Assembly: GCA_025351545.1 (NCBI GenBank)
Contig: JANXVQ010000953.1
Coordinates: forward strand, 1-6,468
Length of the DNA: 6,468 nucleotides
Source: Spirosoma sp.
GTDB lineage: Bacteria > Bacteroidota > Bacteroidia > Cytophagales > Spirosomataceae
Reading direction: 5' to 3'
The position numbers were made by a program, and so were the translations under genes. Position 1 is the first letter of the stretch. Each line of letters opens with the position of its first letter. The notes beneath the pieces are model-generated. The model ran no database searches, had not been told where the DNA came from, and saw only the letters and a list, made by a program, of their open reading frames with translations. Positions 1-6,242 of this stretch are shown here, piece after piece.

Positions 1-50
1 CGCCGGTGGTACAACGGTGAATCAGCATTCGGTTTGCCGTAGCACCCGAT

Positions 51-605
51 TTGAGTTCTGTTGGTTTGAATAATTTCTCGCGGCCCGGCACTAACTTCGG
101 CCTACTGTTGGAGTACAGATTTGCCCCTCGCTGGAGCGTGCAAACGGGGGTTATCCAGAGCACAAAAGTGTACCGGGCGCAGGCAAACGAATATGATTTT
201 CCGTGGAGTTGGAAAGTCGATCCAACGAGTATTGATGGACGATGTACTATGCTTGATATCCCGATTAATGTGCGTTACGACTTTGCTTTGAGATCTCAGT
301 TAGACGGAAGATTGCCAGGTCGATGGTTTGTGAGCGGGGGCGTAACGAGCTACATCATAAATCAGGAAAATTACGTGTATAACTATCCTCCGCATACTTA
401 CAATGCGCCTGCCGAAAAATCGGCTAGCACGGGCGGTTACGGGTTCAGTAATCTAAACATTTCTACCGGCTATGAGCGGGCCATAGGCCGACGGCTATCG
501 TGGCAGGTGGAGCCGTTTGTGAAAGTGCCATTACGCGGCATCGGTTTTTTTAAAGTCAATTTGATGAGTACCGGCGTCTTTTTTTCAATCCGATACAAGC
601 TGTAA
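51..605 (+). CDS. Outer-membrane beta-barrel protein, C-terminal part (5' end broken or outside window)
   Basis: The translated product is a run of amphipathic beta strands rich in aromatic residues and Gly, such as LLLEYRFAPRWSVQTGVI, LDIPINVRYDF and LSWQVEPFVKVPL, ending in FFSIRYKL. This is the pattern of the PorT/OMP_b-brl type barrels of Bacteroidota. Homologues I recall carry this barrel behind an N-terminal region, with an entry motif like RW...APDxSxVG. Here the frame is open back to position 21, giving ISIRFAVAPDLSSVG, but a TGA lies at 18-20 and the readable frame continues upstream of it as PVVQR. The only in-frame start after the stop is TTG at 51, which would give a protein with no signal peptide and part of the first strand missing. 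It is therefore probably the 3' part of a larger gene carrying a nonsense mutation, or of one with a sequencing error. The barrel identity is fairly firm, the start is doubtful, and the ligand is unknown. Confidence 0.6.
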   Translation: MSSVGLNNFSRPGTNFGLLLEYRFAPRWSVQTGVIQSTKVYRAQANEYDFPWSWKVDPTSIDGRCTMLDIPINVRYDFALRSQLDGRLPGRWFVSGGVTSYIINQENYVYNYPPHTYNAPAEKSASTGGYGFSNLNISTGYERAIGRRLSWQVEPFVKVPLRGIGFFKVNLMSTGVFFSIRYKL

Positions 606-664
606 GACCAATTGTCTCTTTTATTCATAATCGTCTACTAATTGTTGTATATACATAAAATGTC

Positions 665-1198
665 ATGAAAAATCATCCAATTATTGATCAGGATCAAATG
701 AAGCGTGGCGAATTTCTGCGGAGCTTAGGTATGAGTAGCGCAGCTCTTATGGCTTTTTATTGCTTGGGAACAACGCTGACATCCTGTTCAAAAAGCAGTG
801 ATCCTACACCTACTACACCACCTACACCTACACCCACACCCAGCACAGGTACGGGTTTGACAGGAAACGCCGATGCGTCACAAGGAACGGTTAACTTCAC
901 GCTGGACTTAAAAGACGCTAATTACAGCAAGTTGAAAACAGTAGGTCAATACGTTATTGTTGGTAGCCTGATTGTGGCGAAAACAAAAGCGGGTTCTTTG
1001 GCAGCACTTTCCAAAACCTGTACACACCAGGGGACACAGGTAGAGTATCGTATGGCTCAGGACGACATTTATTGCAATAATCATGGCTCTACATTTTCGA
1101 CGACTGGTGTTGTACTAGTAACGCCTGCTGCGAAGCCATTGACCCAATACAAAACGGCATTAAGTACCGATGGTAATACGCTGACAGTAACTACATAA
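665..1198 (+). CDS. Rieske 2Fe-2S lipoprotein
   Basis: This is a 177-residue envelope electron-transfer protein. Residues 13-41 form a lipoprotein signal with lipobox LTSC (Cys41 would be lipidated). A Pro/Thr-rich linker (about 47-59, encoded by CCTACA-like repeats) leads to the Rieske fold. The cluster ligands are visible as C119-T-H121 and C137-N-N-H140, 15 residues apart, within SKTCTHQGT and IYCNNHGSTFSTTG. The cysteines that form the loop disulfide in respiratory-complex Rieske proteins (CTHxGC and CPCH) are replaced by Thr and Asn, so this is a disulfide-free type, likely of lower potential. The sequence KRGEFLRSLG resembles a Tat motif but the second Arg is Gly, so the export route is uncertain. 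An alternative start at 698 (Met12) gives a more normal short signal and has AGGA just upstream. The stop is 16 nt before the b561-like gene, which suggests a shared transcript. The family call is strong; the redox partner is unknown. Confidence 0.9.
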   Translation: MKNHPIIDQDQMKRGEFLRSLGMSSAALMAFYCLGTTLTSCSKSSDPTPTTPPTPTPTPSTGTGLTGNADASQGTVNFTLDLKDANYSKLKTVGQYVIVGSLIVAKTKAGSLAALSKTCTHQGTQVEYRMAQDDIYCNNHGSTFSTTGVVLVTPAAKPLTQYKTALSTDGNTLTVTT

Positions 1199-1214
1199 TG
1201 CTAAAATTTATTCG

Positions 1215-1898
1215 ATGAAATACGTCTGTTTTATCTTGTTGATCTGGCTTGGAGCCAGCCCCCTTCGTGCACAGGATTCGACGGCTATTCGTCGGGATAC
1301 AGGCGTTGCGCCAACTACGACGGATGCGTCAGCCAATGACCTGCTGGCTGGCCTGTCCGACTCAACGGAGGCTCAGCCATTGCTACCCCATAAAATGATA
1401 TTTACACAACGGGCATTCTGGGGACCAAATGGCCTGCTTCGGGTAATGAAAATTGCTCCCTTAACACCTGAAGGCCGTATCCATGAGCTAAAAGTCAGGC
1501 GAACGATGCTTGTCATGCACCAGATCGGTGGGTTTATAACACTGGCGGGATTTGTGGCGCAGGGCATACTTGGCGCAAAACTGTATAATGCGAAAGGTCA
1601 GGATTATGTTGATACGAAGGTATGGCATGAACGGTCGGCCACATTTATCAACATTGCATATGGCACTACATTGGCGTTATCCCTAACGGCTCCGCCCCCG
1701 GTAGTGGGAGCTAAAAAGGGCTTTACGTCGATTAAGCTGCATAAATATCTGGCTGTCGTTCACCTGACGGGCATGATCGCTACAAATATTCTGGCGAATA
1801 TGATTAGGGATAATCCCGATCTCAAACCATACCACCGGGCGGCTGCTTACGGCACTTTCGGGGCCTACGCTGCCTCAATTTTGGCAATAGCATTTTGA
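1215..1898 (+). CDS. Cytochrome b561-like four-helix membrane protein with signal peptide
   Basis: This 227-residue protein has a signal peptide (1-19, ending RAQ), a Ser/Thr/Asp-rich extracytoplasmic stretch (20-60), and four predicted membrane helices at about 99-120, 141-160, 177-196 and 209-227. Histidines sit where b561 proteins place haem ligands: H102 in helix 1 (MLVMHQIGGF), H138 before helix 2 (VWHERSA), H176 at the start of helix 3 (IKLHKYLA) and H207 before helix 4 (PYHRAAAY). H183 is a further candidate. The order and spacing recall the two cross-paired haem sites of the cytochrome b561 family, which moves electrons across membranes. Haem binding is inferred from this pattern only; in genomes such proteins are usually called hypothetical. 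The gene lies between a Rieske lipoprotein and a YceI protein with short gaps, which fits a redox role. I am confident it is a real membrane protein and moderately confident of the b561 relationship. Confidence 0.75.
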   Translation: MKYVCFILLIWLGASPLRAQDSTAIRRDTGVAPTTTDASANDLLAGLSDSTEAQPLLPHKMIFTQRAFWGPNGLLRVMKIAPLTPEGRIHELKVRRTMLVMHQIGGFITLAGFVAQGILGAKLYNAKGQDYVDTKVWHERSATFINIAYGTTLALSLTAPPPVVGAKKGFTSIKLHKYLAVVHLTGMIATNILANMIRDNPDLKPYHRAAAYGTFGAYAASILAIAF

Positions 1899-1943
1899 CA
1901 CTGGGTATGGGCTACCGGCTCACACCCAAACTAATCTACGCAC

Positions 1944-2501
1944 ATGAATCATTCAGTTTACCGTGGCTATTGGCTGGCCGTGCTGTTACTCTGTTCCTTT
2001 GTTTCGCCGATGGCCAAACGAAAATTGATGGCTGACAAAGCTCTTTCTACCATCACTTACTCGGCCAAACACCCGCTGCATAAGTGGGATGGTGTTAGTC
2101 ACGATGTCAATAGCGCCATTATTTATAATGACGAAACAAAGCAGCCTGAAAATATAGCCGCTTCTATAAAAGTGGCCTCATTCGATAGCGATAACAACAA
2201 TCGTGATTCGCACGCGATGGAAGTGCTTGAAGGTATAAAATACCCGAATGTGACGTTCGTTAGTTCGGATATAAAAGCGGGTGAGAATGGCACGTTAACG
2301 GCTAAAGGCACACTAACATTTCATGGAGTTGCCAAACCCGCTATGTTGACGGCAACGCGTAAAGACGCGGGTGGTAAAATGACGCTAACGGGCGAGTTTC
2401 CCGTAAATATGAGCGATCACAACATTGAACGCCCGTCGCTGATGGGGTTAAAAACGGAAGATGCCATGACGCTTCGGTTTAACATTGTCTTTGGTTTGTG
2501 A
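1944..2501 (+). CDS. YceI family periplasmic lipocalin-like protein
   Basis: This 185-residue protein has a signal peptide (hydrophobic core LAVLLLCSFVS, residues 11-21) followed by one YceI domain, close to the family's usual length. Visible YceI hallmarks are the strand opening STITYSAKHPLHKWDG (35-50), the conserved block FDSDNNNRDSHAMEVLEG (80-97) followed by IKYPNVTF, GTLTFHGVAKP (122-132), and ERPSLMGLK near the C terminus. YceI proteins are periplasmic beta-barrels that bind long isoprenoid or amide lipids; in E. coli yceI is paired with a b561 gene (yceJ), as it is here with the preceding gene. The residues at the signal-peptide boundary are odd: they read MAKRKLMADK, while a one-base shifted reading gives Gln-Thr-Lys as in the usual AQTKL start of homologues. 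The ATG at 1944 was chosen because it begins a good signal peptide. The ligand is unknown. Confidence 0.92.
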   Translation: MNHSVYRGYWLAVLLLCSFVSPMAKRKLMADKALSTITYSAKHPLHKWDGVSHDVNSAIIYNDETKQPENIAASIKVASFDSDNNNRDSHAMEVLEGIKYPNVTFVSSDIKAGENGTLTAKGTLTFHGVAKPAMLTATRKDAGGKMTLTGEFPVNMSDHNIERPSLMGLKTEDAMTLRFNIVFGL

Positions 2502-2576
2502 TTATATTGTTTGGGTAAGGATTTGCATGTCAACTGGTTGGTACAACTTTAGCCAGACAATTTAGTCACAGCGTCG

Positions 2577-2940
2577 ATGAAAAAAACACTTGTCTTTATT
2601 CCTGCCCGCAGTACGCTTAGTGCCGTCGCGCAGAAGCAGATTTCTCCCGGATAAATTCAGAAATTTGATACATACGTAGCGGCCCTTTGGTAAAGCCTGA
2701 AACCAGGGCTGAGATGTTTAAACCGCAAACTTTTTTCCCGGAAGACGAGTACCCGACTATGCAGATTATAAACCCCAACTGGCAAACCTACGGTCTGGGA
2801 TGGTATCAGCCTGTTTACAAGGGGTATGAAGTCAATTTCCACACAGGAAGTCCAGCCGGTTTAAAGCCGCTATAACCGGCCAGTTGCCCGACGAAAAACT
2901 AGGCGTTTACGTGTTCGGGAACTGCGACCATGCCGTTTAA
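2577..2940 (+). pseudogene. Decayed serine hydrolase (class C beta-lactamase-like) remnant
   Basis: Three pieces in three frames line up with the two ends of a secreted Bacteroidota serine hydrolase of the beta-lactamase/PBP family. Piece 1 (from ATG 2577) gives a signal peptide, MKKTLVFIPARSTLSAVAQ, then QISPG, a TAA at 2652-2654, and the same frame resumes as IQKFDTYVAAL, typical of the start of the mature domain. At about 2676-2690 the reading jumps to another frame with LVKPETRAEMFKPQTFFP and, further on, NWQTYGLGWYQPVYKGYEV and NFHTGSPAGL (to 2875), the C-terminal active-site neighbourhood including the HTG motif. A second shift near 2860-2868 leads to AAITGQLPDEKLGVYVFGN, ending at a stop at 2938-2940, short of the usual C terminus. 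The region carrying the SxxK and YxN catalytic motifs is missing, so it cannot be active. The 75 nt upstream (2502-2576) show no clear promoter or gene. Confidence 0.8.
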
Positions 2941-2956
2941 TTAACTAAGCAGAAAT

Positions 2957-3057
2957 TTTAACCACGGAGGCACAAAGAACACAGAGATTTAAATTATTGA
3001 TTTCAAGCAATTCAGGGCTCTGTGTGGCTCTGTGTTCTTTGTGCCTCCGTGGTTAAA
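2957..3057. repeat. 30-bp perfect inverted repeat with 41-nt spacer
   Basis: The arms 2957-2986 and 3028-3057 are exact reverse complements over 30 bases; the core reads ACCACGGAGGCACAAAGAAC on the left arm. The spacer contains GGCTCTGTGT twice in tandem (3016-3025 and 3026-3035), the second copy running into the right arm, as if part of the arm had been duplicated. It lies directly after the pseudogene and before the 3' end of osmC, so it sits between convergent transcripts and could end both, although there is no clear T-run. Similar ACCACGGAGGCACAAAG palindromes are, from memory, scattered through intergenic DNA of several phyla. Whether it is a REP-type element moved by a transposase acting in trans is unknown. 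The remaining DNA up to osmC (3058-3119) holds only a small palindrome, TGATTC-TAAG-GAATCA (3077-3092). Confidence 0.9.
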
Positions 3058-3119
3058 TATGTACTTTAATTCCGCGTGATTCTAAGGAATCAGTGCCAGC
3101 CGATTTTTATAGTTTTTCT

Positions 3120-3536
3120 TCAGGCTAATATCGCGTCAACACTGATGCTGGTATTGAACAACTTCGAGATAGGGCAGTTGTGCTCGGCATGATCAACCAG
3201 TTCATCGAATTTAGCTTTGTCCAGACCAGGAACACTAGCCGTGAGCGTCAGTTTTGAACTGGTAATGCCGCTATCTTCGAGTGTAATCACACATTGTACA
3301 TCCAGTGAATCAGCCGCGAAACCCGCGCCCTGAATGTTAAACGCCAATTGCATGGCAAAACATCCTGCGTGCGCTGCCCCTATTAGTTCTTCAGGGTTGG
3401 TGCCTACGCCGTCGGCGAAACGGGTATTGAATGAATACTGTGTTTGGTTAAGAACTGTGCTGGCAGTTGATAGTGTACCTTTGCCATCTTTGCCGGTGCC
3501 AGCCCAGTGAGCCGACGCATTGCGGGTGATTTTCAT
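3120..3536 (-). CDS. osmC: OsmC family peroxiredoxin (organic hydroperoxide reductase)
   Basis: This 138-residue cytoplasmic thiol peroxidase reduces organic hydroperoxides and H2O2. The sequence closely follows E. coli Osm[17 protein letters not shown] near the N terminus, [20 protein letters not shown] (36-55), HAGCF with the peroxidatic Cys59, and HNCPISK with the resolving Cys121. Arg39 and the Glu49/Glu50 pair supply the expected catalytic partners. The open frame extends further upstream to 3608, but the extra 24 residues have no family match, and the usual OsmC start [11 protein letters not shown] fixes the ATG at 3536. No strong ribosome-binding site is visible, as is normal in Bacteroidota. 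It is on the same strand as the MFS exporter but 268 nt away, so it probably has its own promoter. The osmC subgroup (rather than ohr) is supported by the GTNPEEL and NCPISK motifs. Confidence 0.95.
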   Translation of the reverse strand: MKITRNASAHWAGTGKDGKGTLSTASTVLNQTQYSFNTRFADGVGTNPEELIGAAHAGCFAMQLAFNIQGAGFAADSLDVQCVITLEDSGITSSKLTLTASVPGLDKAKFDELVDHAEHNCPISKLFNTSISVDAILA

Positions 3537-3804
3537 AAACCTATAAGTTGAATGAGTTGGTAATGTGTTTTTTGATAGACCAAAGGTGAAGGGCGAGTGT
3601 TTACCCATTTTTCACCTATGTTAAAAAGCAACAGAATGTTGCAGAAAAGGTATTTTCATTCCATAACAACCAGCCTTGTGTCGATTCTGTTTATAAAACA
3701 CACAATACACTGATTGACACTTAAAAAAGAATGGATTCTCCGCAACAGGTAGCGCACAAATAGTCGTGATGTGCGTTGTAATTATCCGTGCGATTCTCTC
3801 TTTA
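3537..3804. other. Intergenic region upstream of osmC and downstream of the MFS gene
   Basis: No convincing gene was found in these 268 nt. Two short palindromes stand out. GCAACA-GAA-TGTTGC at 3628-3642 lies about 92-106 bp before the osmC start and could be an operator. CGCACA/TGTGCG (3753-3758 and 3770-3775, 11-nt loop) lies about 30 nt past the MFS stop and might be part of a weak terminator, though the nearest T-run on the - strand (complement of the A-run at about 3723-3728) is some 25 nt further on. A near match to the Bacteroidota -7 box on the - strand (TACCTTTT, complement of about 3646-3653) is possible but lacks the final G. Confidence 0.3.
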
Positions 3805-5025
3805 TCAGCTAACCACCATACGGCGCTTAAAGCCACGGCGAGCAAGTGCGGCACTAATGATAATCAATACCGAACCCAGATAGAATGGGGCACCGGGCAG
3901 GTAGACAGGAGCCGCCGGTGAAGTAAAGAACGAAAAAAGATTCGTCATAATTAGCGGACCAAAAATGGAGGTTGTGCTGGTCAGGCTCGTTAAAGCTCCC
4001 TGCAATTCACCCTGCTCATTGGCCGGCACCTGATTCGAAATGATGCCCTGAACAGATGGCCCCGCAATACCACCCATGGCATAAACAGTCATAAAGGCAA
4101 ACATCATCCAGCCCTGATTCGCCAGCGCAAACAGCGCGAAACCTATGGCACTAAACACTAATCCGACATAAACCGATCGCTCCTGACCTAGTTTGGGGAT
4201 GATAATCCGGCTAAGTCCGCCCTGCACAATGGCAAACGACAGGCCGATTGCCGCCAGCGACAGACCAACCGTTTTCTCGTCCCACTTGAATTTCTCCATC
4301 GTATAGAACGTCCATGTTCCCTGCACGGCGAACCCGGCAATATAAATCAGTACGAGAGACGCAACCAGACCTAAAATAACCGGGTATCGACCCAGATTCA
4401 TTAACGAACCAATCGGGTTAGCCCGACGCCAGTTGAAAGGCCTTCTGTTTTCGGGAGTAAGTGATTCAGGAAGGATAAAAAGGCCGTATATGAAATTAAG
4501 CATGCTTAGTCCGGCTGCGACAAAAAACGGTACGCGTGGGCCATACTGGCCCAGAAAGCCCCCCATTGCCGGACCAAGGATGAAACCTACACCAAAAGCC
4601 GCTCCAATAAGACCAAAGTTCTGAGCCCTTTTTTCAGGCGTACTAATGTCGGCAATGTAAGCACTGGCCGTTGTGAAGCTGGCTCCTGTCACACCGGCCA
4701 GCATGCGGCCTATAAAAAGCCATTCGATGTTCGGGGCAAAGCCCTGAAGTATGTAGTCAAGACCGAAACCAAACAGGGAGAACAGTAGTACGGGTCTACG
4801 GCCGAAGCGGTCGCTTAATCCGCCCAGAATTGGCGAAAAAATAAACTGCATCAACGCGTATGAAAACGACAGCCAACCGCCATAACTAGCCGCTTCGCTG
4901 ATGTTGCCGTGAATAAGTTGTTCAATTAACTTCGGAAAAACGGGAATGATAATACCCAGCCCCGTAACGTCAATCAGAAGAGTAATGAAAATGAAAACAA
5001 GGGCGGGAGCCGTACGTTTTTTCAT
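3805..5025 (-). CDS. TetA-like MFS drug/proton antiporter (12 TM)
   Basis: This 406-residue inner-membrane exporter belongs to the Tet/DHA branch of the major facilitator superfamily. Helix 1 has the acidic residue of the TetA group ([13 protein letters not shown], Asp19). Motif A lies in the loop between helices 2 and 3 ([14 protein letters not shown], Asp72 and Arg76/77), followed by [10 protein letters not shown] with Asp90. Motif B is [11 protein letters not shown] with Arg107. The antiporter motif C is [16 protein letters not shown] (141-156). [18 protein letters not shown] is a typical Tet-family signature. The second half is less conserved, as usual for these exporters, so the substrate cannot be deduced; tetracycline is only one possibility. 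The open frame extends to 5085, but that extension is encoded by a palindrome, and [11 protein letters not shown] at 5025 is the natural start. It lies 95 nt downstream of dnaN on the same strand with a long hairpin between them. Confidence 0.92.
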   Translation of the reverse strand: MKKRTAPALVFIFITLLIDVTGLGIIIPVFPKLIEQLIHGNISEAASYGGWLSFSYALMQFIFSPILGGLSDRFGRRPVLLFSLFGFGLDYILQGFAPNIEWLFIGRMLAGVTGASFTTASAYIADISTPEKRAQNFGLIGAAFGVGFILGPAMGGFLGQYGPRVPFFVAAGLSMLNFIYGLFILPESLTPENRRPFNWRRANPIGSLMNLGRYPVILGLVASLVLIYIAGFAVQGTWTFYTMEKFKWDEKTVGLSLAAIGLSFAIVQGGLSRIIIPKLGQERSVYVGLVFSAIGFALFALANQGWMMFAFMTVYAMGGIAGPSVQGIISNQVPANEQGELQGALTSLTSTTSIFGPLIMTNLFSFFTSPAAPVYLPGAPFYLGSVLIIISAALARRGFKRRMVVS

Positions 5026-5033
5026 GAATGATA

Positions 5034-5116
5034 AATAATCCGGGCCGCCGAAGCGGAATGATGAATGATTACAGTCCAGAATCATTCATCATTCCACTTC
5101 GGCGGCCCGGATTATT
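5034..5116. repeat. 37-bp-arm palindrome filling the dnaN-MFS gap
   Basis: Arm 5034-5070 and arm 5080-5116 are reverse complements at 36 of 37 positions around a 9-nt loop, ACAGTCCAG. The GC-rich part reads CCGGGCCGCCGAAG and the loop-proximal part repeats GAATGAT. The single mismatch (C5054 against A5096) becomes a G-U pair in RNA made from the - strand, so a dnaN-direction transcript would form an unbroken 37-bp stem. The element starts 4 nt after the dnaN stop and ends 8 nt before the MFS start codon. It may act as terminator or attenuator, as an RNA-processing site, or be a small mobile palindromic repeat. There is no clear U-run after the stem. Confidence 0.93.
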
Positions 5117-5120
5117 CTTG

Positions 5121-6242
5121 TTATGCGTATGTATTCAACATCACTGGCATTACCAGCATCAGGATGTCTTCGTTCTCTTCTTTGTCGGCCGGAATAAGTA
5201 AACCGGCGCGGTTTGGTGCCGACATTTCGAGCGAAACCATTTTAGCGCTCAGGTTGCTCAGTACTTCGGCCATTAGCTTGGCATTGAATCCAATCTCCAT
5301 CGTTTCACCGTCGTAGTCGCACAGGAGTTTTTCGTTAGCTTCGTTGGAGTAATCCAGATCTTCGGCCGAGATCGTCAGCGAATTGGTTTTGAGCGCCAAG
5401 CGAATCTGGTGTGTAGTGCGGTTCGCGTAGATCATAATCCGCTTCAGTGAGTTGAGCAGATCCGTCCGTCCGATGGTCATCACGTTCGGATTGTTGGTCG
5501 GGATCGCGTTCTCATAATCAGGAAAGCGCTCATCAATTAACCGGCAGATCAATTGTGTTGGCCCGAACGTAAACGACGCGTTGGCCTGACTAAACTCAGC
5601 AATAACCGGTACATTTTCCGGCAGTGATGCTTTTAGTAGTTGCAAGGCTTTACGTGGAATAATAATCGATGTGCTGGCCGACGCGTTGAGGTCTGTCCGG
5701 CGGTAGCGAATAAGCCGGTGCCCGTCTGTTGCTACAAATGTTGCATTGTCTTCATTCAGTTGAAGAAGTACGCCTGTCATGGCAGGGCGTAAATCGTCGG
5801 TGCTGGTTGCGAAAACTGTGTTGTTAATAGCGCTGAGCAGTATGTCGGATGTCATCTCGACGGACATACTTTTATTGACCGTCGGCAGTTTAGGGAAGTC
5901 AATCGGGTTTTCGCCGGAAAGTTTATAGCGGCCATTATCGGTCAGAATTTCGGTGCCAAATGTATTGGTATCGATATTGACCGTAACAGGTTGCTCGGGC
6001 AGACTGCGCAGGGTATCCAACAGCAATTTCGCTGGAATAGCAATAGCGCCGTTCTTACTGGCTTCTACCGGAATCTGTGTCGTCATCGTCGTTTGCAAAT
6101 CCGACGCCGTTACCGTAAGTGTCCCATCTTCAATGCGAAACAGAAAGTTTTCAAGTATAGGAACAATTGGATTCGTTGCTACGACGCCGTTAATATTTTG
6201 CAGATTTTTGAGCAGTACAGATGAAGAAACTATAAATTTCAT
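5121..6242 (-). CDS. dnaN: DNA polymerase III subunit beta (sliding clamp)
   Basis: This is the ring-shaped processivity clamp that holds the replicative polymerase and repair enzymes on DNA. At 373 residues it has the normal length of bacterial DnaN, with three clamp domains at about 1-120, 128-245 and 247-373. Recognisable blocks are MKFIVSSSVLLKNLQNINGV at the start, LSGENPIDFPKLP (108-120), DLRPAMTGVLLQL (150-162), VATDGHRLIRYRR (170-182), ICRLIDERFPDYENAIP (232-248) and the C-terminal LMLVMPVMLNTYA, where the usual MPMR/L ending is slightly varied (MPVML). The start is at the ATG at 6242, with a good -7 promoter element 41 nt upstream. dnaA is not in the window, consistent with the frequent separation of dnaN from dnaA in Bacteroidota. 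Nothing suggests it is not functional. Confidence 0.98.
   Translation of the reverse strand: MKFIVSSSVLLKNLQNINGVVATNPIVPILENFLFRIEDGTLTVTASDLQTTMTTQIPVEASKNGAIAIPAKLLLDTLRSLPEQPVTVNIDTNTFGTEILTDNGRYKLSGENPIDFPKLPTVNKSMSVEMTSDILLSAINNTVFATSTDDLRPAMTGVLLQLNEDNATFVATDGHRLIRYRRTDLNASASTSIIIPRKALQLLKASLPENVPVIAEFSQANASFTFGPTQLICRLIDERFPDYENAIPTNNPNVMTIGRTDLLNSLKRIMIYANRTTHQIRLALKTNSLTISAEDLDYSNEANEKLLCDYDGETMEIGFNAKLMAEVLSNLSAKMVSLEMSAPNRAGLLIPADKEENEDILMLVMPVMLNTYA

Noticed and set aside
660..668. ATGTCATGA just before the Rieske gene, read as a two-codon leader overlapping its start
   Set aside because: It is far too short to support as a leader peptide and has no ribosome-binding site; chance is the simpler explanation.
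3537..3608. 24-residue extension of OsmC to an upstream ATG
   Set aside because: It has no family match; all recognisable OsmC sequence starts at [11 protein letters not shown].
3753..3775. Hairpin downstream of the MFS stop as an intrinsic terminator
   Set aside because: The stem is only 6 bp with an 11-nt loop, and the T-run is about 25 nt away, so it does not meet the usual form. It is mentioned only in the intergenic entry.
3621..3854. 77-codon open frame on the - strand between osmC and the MFS gene
   Set aside because: It overlaps the 3' end of the MFS gene in another frame, matches no family I know, and has an irregular Cys/Phe-rich composition.
5026..5085. N-terminal extension of the MFS protein (20 residues upstream of [11 protein letters not shown])
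   Set aside because: It is encoded by the palindrome, and the mirror arm encodes a near-identical peptide on the other strand. The TetA-like start begins at 5025.
5065..5316. 83-codon + strand open frame starting in the palindrome
   Set aside because: It is antisense to the 3' end of dnaN, and its similarity to the MFS extension comes only from the inverted repeat.
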